A stretch of DNA of 5,191 bases from JADFNO01 sp965369945 (GCA_965369945.1 CBDUST010000308.1:1-5191); one strand, 5' to 3'. Positions 1 through 5,191 are shown, numbered from the stretch's first letter. The notes: a model not told the origin generated them from the sequence alone. Numbers and translations are program-made.

Positions 1-313
1 CGCGCGCGATTTGCGAGAGCCAAATTAAGCAAAGTTAGGCCTCAAACTCGCTCGGATAAGCAAAGTTAAGCCTCAAACGTGCAAAGTTACGCTCGGTTAA
101 GGGTCGTTAGCGCGAGCGCGGCAACTTTAGCGCGCGCCACGCTTGCCGTTTTCCGTTTTTGCGTACACAAAACCTTCATAGCGTGCGCCAATCAACGATT
201 CAGTTATTTTCCGTTTATTCATATTTCCGCAAATAGCGCGCACAAAAATGTCCTCACGCTCGAGCTGGTTTCGTGCGCGACCGTCCATCGGCATTCGAGA
301 AATTCTCTGAAAC
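1..313. other. Gene-free, repeat-bearing left edge
   Basis: I can support no gene here. The open frames that cross it are short, have no recognisable family signature and continue into antisense frames of the peroxidase gene. The first 145 bases carry degenerate direct repeats and alternating CG runs (CGCGCGCG at 1-8, GCGCGAGCGCG at 110-120). Bases of about 147-250 are visibly AT-richer than the flanking genes and include a repeated word TTTTCCGTTT (149-158 and 207-216). The stretch lies downstream of the peroxidase gene, so it should hold that gene's 3' end signals, but no stem followed by a T-run is evident on the minus strand. Confidence 0.6.
27..101. repeat. Degenerate direct repeat, period about 31 bases
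   Basis: A 21-base word at 27-47 (starting AAGCAAAGTTA, ending CCTCAAAC) recurs at 58-78 with one difference (G38 becomes A69). A shorter copy of its core, GCAAAGTTA, lies at 81-89. The linker word CGCTCGGATAAG at 49-60 also recurs as CGCTCGGTTAAG at 90-101, with 11 of 12 bases the same. The pattern is a composite tandem repeat of about two and a half units, with the last unit partly deleted. The spacers are not unique 30-40 base sequences and there are too few units, so it is not a CRISPR array. Its role is unknown. Confidence 0.7.
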
Positions 314-2032
314 TCAGTTTCCCCACTCACTGAGAAGGAAGAGCAAGTCGCCGGCCCCGACCACGCAGTCACCATTGAGATCGTGCGGGCAATCCTCGCA
401 GTCGTCGCACGGTCCCCAGTTGGCGAGCAACGCCAGCAGATCCCCTGCATCGACATCCTCGTCGCGGTCAAAATCGGCTGGAGAAAGGTATTCGTCCAGC
501 AGCCGATCGAACGTCGCGCTGCGGAAGAACTCCATCTGCTCAGGCGTGAACTGGTCGGAGAACTTGCCAATGAGGCTCCAGTTGTCGGCCAGCATCAGCC
601 CGGCGAGGGTTCGCTCGAGGATATCCTGCCCAACGGGACCGAGCAGGCCGTCGTTGAGCTCCGGTTCGAGTTGGATGTACGCCCAAAGGTCCATGTCGCC
701 ATTCTTAAGGTCGGCTAGGAGATCAGCATCTTCGATCGGATCGAGAAAGCCCGCTGCATTCTTCAGAGTGAGTATCTGCTTTCCACGGATAGAGGCGGTT
801 TTTTTATCCAGCCCGAGTTCGTCCAATAGGTAGGCGAGATACTCTTGCGCACTGGGTAGCGACAGTTCCCGCCCACGTAGCACGTTGATCTGGGCAAGAT
901 CGATGGTGATGGGGAACATCGTCCCGGGAATGACGAGATTGACGATATCGCGCAGGGGAGCCGGGACAGCGGTATCCAGCCGACCAGCGAGCGGCGATGT
1001 CGGCCCAAAGAGAAAGGTCCACGGAACGCCCAATCTCAGCTGTACGTCCACGGGACCAACGAACGTATCCGGTCCGATCTGGATCTCGTTGGGGATGAGC
1101 GTGTGTAGCCGAAAGACGGAGCCGGAGAACTCCAGCGGCACCTGCGGCTGTTCAAGCGGCCCGAGCGGATAGACCGGATCATCCAAGGCGTCAAAGAGTG
1201 TGCGCCCGGTCAGGTGGATGTTGTACTCGTTGGCGACAATTCCCTGGTAATAGGCGGTCGTATAGTTTCTGGCCTCGTTGAAGATGTCCCACCACAGCTG
1301 GCTGAGGAACTCCAGTTGATCTTCGTCGATGTCGTCGCGCTGAACGATCCGATCCACCTGTTCGTTGTGTAGTTGCATAAAGGCGCGGTGGATCTGGCCG
1401 ATGATTCCAGTGACATCGTTGCGCGAGTCGCCGATCAGCGCCTCGCCTGTTTCCTGTCGCAGGAAATCCCGTCCGCCGATCTCATTCGTGCCGAAGCGGA
1501 AGCGCAGGTTGCTGGCATCCCAAGGACCGAGTACTCCGTCCTGCGATGGCCAGTCTATCGGATTGAGTCGATAGACCGGATCAAGATCGAGGCCCGGCGT
1601 GCGTCGGTTTTGGAATCCGTTGAACAATTCCAAGTAGCGGAATACGAACGGCGGAAACAGGATCTCGTCGAACCGCAGTCGCGTCTTCGTAAGATCGTGA
1701 TCCACGAACTGGCCGAACGTGGCGCCCCCAGCGGTCATCCCGGTGGGTGAGGGCGTGGTTGTACGGTCGGTGAAGCGCGCAGGCAGGTTGGGCGGATCGA
1801 ATCGCTCACCGCCGCCGGCATCAAGATGGCGCTGATCGTCATCGGTCGAATCGATGAGTTCTGCAGGAACGATCTGGATGAACGCATGATCCGTGTCTAG
1901 TGGGACACCAGTGAACGGTCGCGTGAACAGCGGCGCGTCGTTGGCCAGGACGATGGGCGTGGCGAGGGCGACCGACGTCATCCCCACGATGATGGCGGCA
2001 CCAATCGATCTATCGCGGCGCGAACATTTCAT
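314..2032 (-). CDS. Exported animal-type haem peroxidase with dockerin-like C-terminal tail
   Basis: The 572-residue product belongs to the animal haem peroxidase / cyclooxygenase superfamily, whose members use haem and peroxide to oxidise a substrate; the substrate here is unknown. In ATG numbering the domain shows FGQFVDHDL at 106-114 (distal His112, haem-linking Asp111, calcium Asp113), TPGLDLDPVY at 145-154, GDSRND at 201-206 (catalytic Arg204), FRLHTLIPNEIQI at 307-319 (proximal His310) and NVLRGRELSLP at 383-393 (Asn383, the His partner). A signal peptide covers about 1-30, with cleavage after VLA. Two EF-hand/dockerin-type loops sit at 520-531 and 551-562, with four cysteines (542, 545, 548, 556) and each ending in WG. 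I chose ATG at 2032 because it puts a basic n-region directly before the hydrophobic core. A GTG at 2080 would add 16 residues, and neither start has a clear Shine-Dalgarno. The position of the MPO ester Glu is Val207, so only one covalent haem link is expected. The product probably acts outside the cytoplasmic membrane. Confidence 0.9.
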   Translation of the reverse strand: MKCSRRDRSIGAAIIVGMTSVALATPIVLANDAPLFTRPFTGVPLDTDHAFIQIVPAELIDSTDDDQRHLDAGGGERFDPPNLPARFTDRTTTPSPTGMTAGGATFGQFVDHDLTKTRLRFDEILFPPFVFRYLELFNGFQNRRTPGLDLDPVYRLNPIDWPSQDGVLGPWDASNLRFRFGTNEIGGRDFLRQETGEALIGDSRNDVTGIIGQIHRAFMQLHNEQVDRIVQRDDIDEDQLEFLSQLWWDIFNEARNYTTAYYQGIVANEYNIHLTGRTLFDALDDPVYPLGPLEQPQVPLEFSGSVFRLHTLIPNEIQIGPDTFVGPVDVQLRLGVPWTFLFGPTSPLAGRLDTAVPAPLRDIVNLVIPGTMFPITIDLAQINVLRGRELSLPSAQEYLAYLLDELGLDKKTASIRGKQILTLKNAAGFLDPIEDADLLADLKNGDMDLWAYIQLEPELNDGLLGPVGQDILERTLAGLMLADNWSLIGKFSDQFTPEQMEFFRSATFDRLLDEYLSPADFDRDEDVDAGDLLALLANWGPCDDCEDCPHDLNGDCVVGAGDLLFLLSEWGN

Positions 2033-2334
2033 CCGCTCGTCTCGTTTCTCTACGTGTGTCTGACCAAGCAGGAGTAGCACGAAGCCGGGTCACGGGGCGT
2101 GGGTCTCTGCTGATCCTTCTCCAACGGTGTACTGTACCCCATGGCAGGTCGATGGCCAGTGTGCGTCGATAGATCGGCGATCCTGCAGCGGATCGAGGCT
2201 GCTCCCAAGCCGGGGAAGGGGCGCGCGAGGACCCCCAGCGATGCCGATAACCCGACTGGTAGCGGGGCGGTGGCCCTTGGACGGCTGGAAGGTATGGCCA
2301 CCACCCAGACCGGCCAAATTATCAATCTTCTACT
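2033..2334. other. Divergent intergenic region between peroxidase and sigma operon
   Basis: About 300 bases separate the two divergent genes, so promoters for both are expected here. The region is GC-rich apart from an AT-rich patch at 2316-2336. The only local structure I noted is GTAC-T-GTAC at 2129-2137. Short open frames run through it on both strands, but they lack ribosome sites and family signatures, and the longer ones continue antisense to the sigma gene. I see no convincing plus-strand -35/-10 pair for the sigma gene. Confidence 0.55.
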
Positions 2335-2345
2335 TTGGATGACAA
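2318..2345 (-). promoter_or_regulatory. Candidate housekeeping-type promoter for the peroxidase gene
   Basis: Read on the minus strand, TTGTCA (2345-2340) and GATAAT (2323-2318) are separated by 16 bases. Each hexamer matches the sigma-70 consensus at five of six positions. Transcription would start near 2311 and give a leader of about 280 bases before the peroxidase ATG. The -35 box lies inside the first codons of the divergent sigma gene, so expression of the two could interfere. Chance matches of this quality occur, and promoter consensus in Planctomycetota is less certain than in E. coli. Confidence 0.3.
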
Positions 2346-3012
2346 GCCGAGTCCGGAGGCGCATCAAATTACACGCACGGAACCTGAAGTGACTTCGATA
2401 CCCGAGCATCCATCCTGGGAAGTAACGGTTGCGGCCGCGATGAACGGCGACCGCGATGCGATCGAAGCGCTTTGGCAGGAACACCGACGGTGGATCGCCG
2501 CGGTCCTCTTGGTTCATAAGTCTGCCGGCGATCAACTGGAGGATCTTTTGCAGGACGTGGCTATGACTCTGGTGAGCAAGGTCAACACACTTCGAGAGGC
2601 TGGGAATATCAGGGCGTGGCTGCGTATGGTCGCGGTGAACGTGGCACGAGCTTCGGCACGGCGCAGCCGGTCACGACCTCGGTTTGAGCACTTGATTGAC
2701 GAAGGCCCGTCTGAAACTTGTGACGGCGGTGATGGCCTGGACCTTCTGGATGGTGAGGCGCAAGCCGTCTTAGCTTTGGCGCAGCAACTTCCCGAAGCCT
2801 ATCGCGAGCCTCTGATGCTTCGGGCGGTGCGCGGCATGCGAGGCAAACATATCGCTTCGATCATGGATCTGAGCGAAGCCACCGTCGAGACACGGATCGC
2901 GCGTGGGCGACGAATGCTCCGCGAGATGCTGGCAAGTCCAGGTTCGAGCGAGCCAGACTCAGCTATTGTCGGATCGATATCTGGCGGCGTACTACGGAAA
3001 GGAAGCGCATGA
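2335..3012 (+). CDS. ECF-type RNA polymerase sigma factor
   Basis: The 225-residue protein has the two-domain layout of extracytoplasmic-function sigma factors, which direct RNA polymerase to a set of stress or signal promoters. Region 2 covers about 38-110, with the core-binding helix DQLEDLLQDVAMTLVSKV (66-83) and the -10-recognition part NIRAWLRMVAVNVARASARR (91-110). Region 4 covers about 145-199: LPEAYREPLMLRAVRGMRG followed by the helix-turn-helix KHIASIMDLSEATVETRIAR (171-190). A 25-residue tail follows. The start is uncertain. The frame opens after a stop at 2260-2262 and has no ATG until codon 36 (2440), inside region 2. The TTG at 2335 has no ribosome site, a GTG lies at 2389, and a GGAGG at 2355-2359 precedes an ATT codon at 2368. 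The stop overlaps the next gene's start (ATGA). The family call is firm; the group within ECF is not assigned. Confidence 0.88.
   Translation: MDDKPSPEAHQITRTEPEVTSIPEHPSWEVTVAAAMNGDRDAIEALWQEHRRWIAAVLLVHKSAGDQLEDLLQDVAMTLVSKVNTLREAGNIRAWLRMVAVNVARASARRSRSRPRFEHLIDEGPSETCDGGDGLDLLDGEAQAVLALAQQLPEAYREPLMLRAVRGMRGKHIASIMDLSEATVETRIARGRRMLREMLASPGSSEPDSAIVGSISGGVLRKGSA
2998..3005 (+). promoter_or_regulatory. Ribosome binding site of the membrane protein gene
   Basis: AAAGGAAG lies inside the last codons of the sigma gene, with AAGGA ending five bases before the ATG at 3009. It supports that start and translational coupling of the two genes. Confidence 0.7.
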
Positions 3013-3635
3013 GCAACGAACACAACGAGCTTCTGGTCTCTCGGGTGATCGAACCTGAGGCAACATCTGCCCAGTGGGACGAGTTCACAGCAGCGGCAGA
3101 CGCCGACCCGGAGTTGTGGCGAACGACGGTCATGACGCTGCGCGATCAGCGAGCCATAACACGCGCCGTCGATGCAAGCGTCGCGATTGCAGATGACGTG
3201 TCGTCAAGACAGGTTCATCAAGCGAGGCGTCATGTACACGACGATCATTCACGACAAGAGCGACCTCATCTGCTGCGATGGAGCGGGTGGGCGGTCGCAG
3301 CGCTGGTCGCACTAGCGTGGGTGAGCGGCCTAAGTAACTTCGGGTCGACTGGAACGATGACGGCAGGCCTTGGCCCATCGACGCTGACCGCCGCTGAACA
3401 TTACCAGAGTTATCTCGATCAAGGGAGACGGGAAGGCTGGGTCTTCGATGAGGTGCCTGAGAAGATCCTTGTGCAGACCCGACAGCTACCAACAGGCGAT
3501 CAGATAGAGATCATTTTCCTCCGTCAGATTCTCGAGCGAACAACGGTACCTGATCTCTACCAATACCAAGGTGAAGACGAATCAGGTCGTCCGACGTTGG
3601 TGCGGTTCCAGGCAAACGCTAAGCCGTCCATGTAA
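3009..3635 (+). CDS. Single-pass membrane protein, probable anti-sigma factor of atypical type
   Basis: The 208-residue protein has no domain I can name with certainty. Residues 1-88 are hydrophilic and probably cytoplasmic, with a helical stretch around WDEFTAAADADPELWRTTVM (23-42). Arginines precede one hydrophobic span at about 91-109 (WSGWAVAALVALAWVSGL). Residues 110-208 would lie outside the membrane. Position and topology fit an anti-sigma factor that holds the upstream ECF sigma at the membrane: the ATG overlaps the sigma stop by 4 bases and has its own ribosome site. There is no cysteine in the protein, so the zinc-binding HxxxCxxC motif of common anti-sigma factors is absent. Instead five histidines cluster just before the span (70, 75, 77, 80, 87). 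The anti-sigma role is inferred from context; it could also be another kind of membrane partner. Confidence 0.82.
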   Translation: MSNEHNELLVSRVIEPEATSAQWDEFTAAADADPELWRTTVMTLRDQRAITRAVDASVAIADDVSSRQVHQARRHVHDDHSRQERPHLLRWSGWAVAALVALAWVSGLSNFGSTGTMTAGLGPSTLTAAEHYQSYLDQGRREGWVFDEVPEKILVQTRQLPTGDQIEIIFLRQILERTTVPDLYQYQGEDESGRPTLVRFQANAKPSM

Positions 3636-3652
3636 AGAGACATTCATAATCA

Positions 3653-3666
3653 ACCGGGGAGCCGGT
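3653..3666 (+). other. Small hairpin in the gap before the PDZ gene
   Basis: ACCGG (3653-3657) pairs with CCGGT (3662-3666) around a GGAG loop. It sits in the 83-base gap between the membrane protein stop and the PDZ gene start. No T-run follows, so it is unlikely to be a full terminator. It could slow decay of, or mark processing in, a three-gene transcript. A CATAAT at 3645-3650 resembles a -10 box but has no matching -35. Confidence 0.3.
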
Positions 3667-3704
3667 GAATCGAAGACTCCTTGGAACGTAAGAAACTACC
3701 ACGC

Positions 3705-3710
3705 AAAGGA
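3705..3710 (+). promoter_or_regulatory. Ribosome binding site of the PDZ gene
   Basis: AAAGGA ends eight bases before the ATG at 3719, a normal spacing. It fixes that start, which also gives a complete signal peptide. Confidence 0.65.
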
Positions 3711-3718
3711 ATCACATA

Positions 3719-4924
3719 ATGAACAGACAGACAACACAGCTTCGTTTCGCCGGCTCCCTTGTGGCCGTTGCAGCACTCACAGCGCTGTGCGCAACAACGC
3801 TCGCCGCATCGAGTAGCGACAAAGAAACTCGTCGCAGTTTCGTTTTCGCGACGACCGGTGACCCGGTTCAGTCACATTCTGAAAGCCACACCATCGCGAT
3901 CCAAAATATCGACGGCAAGCTCACCGTGAAGGTCAACGGTAAGGATATTCCTACCGATCGCATCAAGCATGAGGATGGGCGCGTCATCATTCTTGATGAG
4001 GACGGCAACGACATGGCGTTGGGGACTATTTGGATCGGCGACGATGATGAGCACGGGATCATGCCGTGGGTGATGCGTTTCCATGATGCTCAAGGGAACG
4101 AAGGAATCGCCGAGTCGCTACGACTGTTCCTCGACACTGACTTTGGGTTTGCATTTGACGGTAACAACTTCGAGCCCCCCAAGGTGATGCTTGGCGTGCA
4201 ACTCTCATCGCCCAGCGAGGCGCTAGAAATTCACTTACGGCTTGATCCGGATTCGACAACGATGATTAGCCGGGTTTACGAAGGTCTTGCGGCTGACGAA
4301 GCGGGACTCGAGAAGTTCGACATCATCGTGGCGATCAACGGCGACACTCCCGCTGATCAGTCGAGTATTCGCGGCGTCTTGTCCGACCAGGAGCCCGGCG
4401 ACGAGATCACGTTGACGATCATCCACCAAGGCAAGAAGCGGAAAATAAACGTCCAGCTTCAAGAGTACAGCGCCCCGAAGCTCCACAGATTGCAACTGGG
4501 TGACGGCGGCATGTTCATGATCCCCTTCGATCGGGAGGGTGAGGGCTTTGGGTTCAGGTTCCAAGGTGACTCCAAGGACTTGCACAGACTGCTGATCGAC
4601 CCGGAACGAGGTCACTTGTTCAGACTTCCGGAGATGGAAGATGGCAGGCTCAACCTGCACCTGAACAAAGGACTGCTGGATGAGCTTCATAAGCAACTCG
4701 GCGATGACGCGGCGGAGAAACTCCATGAACGGCTCAAAGGTCGTTTGCCCGGAGTTTGGCGCGAACGACTGCACGGCGAAGATGGACTCAGGCTCCACCT
4801 GCAACTAAAGCAAGACGACGGTGATATCCGCACCAAGGCGCTCAATGATCGTCTCGAAGAACTCAGACGGTTACTCGACAAGCTCATCGAGGACGCGGCG
4901 GAGATTGATGACGACGAGATTTGA
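3719..4924 (+). CDS. Exported PDZ-domain protein with charged leucine-rich C-terminus
   Basis: The 401-residue product starts with a signal peptide (about 1-30, cleavage near TLAA). Its Cys24 is not in a lipobox, so it is not a lipoprotein. Residues 31-150 are acidic and probably beta-rich, including VKVNGKDIP (70-78) and VIILDEDGND (89-98). A PDZ domain spans about 154-248: the peptide-binding loop is near MLGVQL (157-162), followed by VYEGLAADEAGLEKFDIIVA (186-205) with NGDTPAD and a TLTIIHQGKKRKINVQL strand pair. PDZ domains bind C-terminal or internal peptides of partner proteins. The remaining 150 residues are rich in Leu, His and charged residues, and end in a likely helix (374-393) and an acidic tail. 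No serine-protease triad or metalloprotease HExxH precedes or follows the PDZ, so it is not a DegS/HtrA or RseP enzyme. It lies 83 bases after the membrane protein gene and may share its transcript. A sensor or chaperone-like role is an inference. Confidence 0.87.
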   Translation: MNRQTTQLRFAGSLVAVAALTALCATTLAASSSDKETRRSFVFATTGDPVQSHSESHTIAIQNIDGKLTVKVNGKDIPTDRIKHEDGRVIILDEDGNDMALGTIWIGDDDEHGIMPWVMRFHDAQGNEGIAESLRLFLDTDFGFAFDGNNFEPPKVMLGVQLSSPSEALEIHLRLDPDSTTMISRVYEGLAADEAGLEKFDIIVAINGDTPADQSSIRGVLSDQEPGDEITLTIIHQGKKRKINVQLQEYSAPKLHRLQLGDGGMFMIPFDREGEGFGFRFQGDSKDLHRLLIDPERGHLFRLPEMEDGRLNLHLNKGLLDELHKQLGDDAAEKLHERLKGRLPGVWRERLHGEDGLRLHLQLKQDDGDIRTKALNDRLEELRRLLDKLIEDAAEIDDDEI

Positions 4925-4975
4925 TCCGCTTGTGTGAGCCGACTCAGCTCGCACAGATCCGTAATGCCCCACAGC

Positions 4976-5030
4976 ACCGGGCCAAACCCGGTTCATACAA
5001 GTCCCGTACTTGGGTGCGGGGCTTGTTAGT
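4976..5030 (+). terminator. Candidate terminator region after the PDZ gene
   Basis: Two hairpins follow the PDZ stop codon. ACCGGG (4976-4981) pairs with CCCGGT (4987-4992) around CCAAA. A ten-pair stem then joins 4997-5006 to 5017-5026, with one G-T pair and a ten-base loop, and is followed by the weakly T-rich TAGTTT. The second is the better candidate for intrinsic termination of the sigma operon, although the T-run is poor. Confidence 0.5.
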
Positions 5031-5104
5031 TTCACTGGGCCGAGTGCGCGGCGGCGCTTGTATCCACCACCGATCGACTGCTAGAGCACTCCAACTCAAC
5101 GCGT

Positions 5105-5191
5105 AGCGCGTCCGGTGGCATGGGCATCCTGCCCGGGCGGTTTTTCACGGCCGGACCGCACGGGCAGGTTGCCCATGCCACCGGAGCCGCT
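5105..5191. repeat. Long near-perfect inverted repeat (REP/MITE-like hairpin)
   Basis: The arm at 5111-5135 (starting TCCGGTGGCATGGGCA) and the reverse complement of 5161-5185 agree at 24 of 25 positions. After one mismatch (5136/5160) the stem continues with GCGGT (5137-5141) against ACCGC (5155-5159), leaving a 13-base loop. AGCG at 5105-5108 pairs with CGCT at 5188-5191 after a two-base mismatch, and the window ends there, so the element may extend further. Each arm also contains its own small palindrome (GGGCA, three bases, TGCCC). It is intergenic and holds no gene. I recall GGTGGCATGGGCA-type repeats as frequent in planctomycete intergenic DNA, which suggests a dispersed, non-autonomous element. 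Bidirectional termination is another possible role. Confidence 0.85.

Noticed and set aside
27..101. CRISPR array
   Set aside because: There are only two near-complete units, the spacing is too short for unique spacers, and no cas genes are present.
127..570. 147-codon minus-strand open frame crossing the left intergenic region
   Set aside because: It overlaps the peroxidase 3' end in another frame on the same strand. The peroxidase frame has clear motifs there, and this one has none.
273..833. 186-codon plus-strand open frame over the 3' part of the peroxidase
   Set aside because: It is antisense to the dockerin and haem-domain codons, its product is a Ser/Arg-rich low-complexity string, and it has no family signature.
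1373..1750. 125-codon plus-strand open frame inside the peroxidase
   Set aside because: It is antisense to the conserved GDSRND and DHD region of the peroxidase and is a shadow of a strongly constrained sequence.
2141..2392. 83-codon plus-strand open frame upstream of the sigma gene
   Set aside because: It overlaps the sigma start in another frame and shows no family resemblance. It might be a leader peptide, but nothing supports that.
2050..2535. 161-codon minus-strand open frame across the divergent region
   Set aside because: It runs antisense to region 2 of the sigma factor and has no recognisable motif or ribosome site.
4235..4804. 189-codon minus-strand open frame inside the PDZ gene
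   Set aside because: It is antisense to the PDZ domain codons. The plus strand has a ribosome site, signal peptide and PDZ domain.
4966..5026. Possible tRNA suggested by GGTTCATAC and GC stems
   Set aside because: The T-loop pattern GTTCRAnYC is not met, no 7-base acceptor stem or anticodon arm fits, and the pairing is better explained by two consecutive hairpins.
4921..5106. 61-codon plus-strand open frame after the PDZ gene
   Set aside because: It lies over the terminator hairpins, has no ribosome site and no recognisable product.

Overview
The window looks like a piece of a Planctomycetota chromosome, most likely from the Phycisphaerae side of the phylum. Three things point there. The secreted protein on the minus strand ends in a two-repeat, cysteine-containing dockerin-like tail with Trp-Gly ends, a C-terminus I associate with Phycisphaerae exported proteins. 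The plus strand carries an ECF sigma factor followed by an atypical one-pass membrane protein. The right edge holds a long GGTGGCATGGGCA-type inverted repeat of the kind I recall from intergenic DNA in these genomes. The assignment comes from family knowledge, not from a search.

Layout. Positions 1-313 hold no supportable gene. This stretch has degenerate direct repeats (about 27-101) and an AT-richer part with recurring TAGCG(C/T)G words. Positions 314-2032 (minus) encode an exported animal-type haem peroxidase of the peroxidase-cyclooxygenase superfamily with a dockerin-like tail. Positions 2033-2334 are a divergent intergenic region. From about 2335 a plus-strand cluster begins: an ECF sigma factor (2335-3012), a single-pass membrane protein that overlaps it by 4 bases and is the likely anti-sigma factor (3009-3635), and, after an 83-base gap, an exported PDZ-domain protein (3719-4924). 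A candidate terminator lies at 4976-5030. The window ends in a 75-87 base near-perfect hairpin repeat (5105-5191).

How the parts may work together. Sigma and membrane protein are translationally coupled by an ATGA overlap, the usual arrangement for a sigma and its regulator. The membrane protein has no cysteine, so it cannot carry the common HxxxCxxC zinc anti-sigma motif. It has a cytoplasmic N-terminal part, one membrane span and an extracytoplasmic tail. The PDZ protein is exported and could act on the outer side of the same membrane, either as a sensor or partner of the anti-sigma tail or as a target of the regulon. The peroxidase is transcribed divergently, and a regulatory link to the sigma factor is only a guess. 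I see no mobile-element genes, CRISPR array, tRNA or rRNA. The most unusual points are the peroxidase with a cyclooxygenase-like proximal-histidine motif lacking the cyclooxygenase tyrosine, and the sigma/cysteine-free membrane protein/PDZ module.
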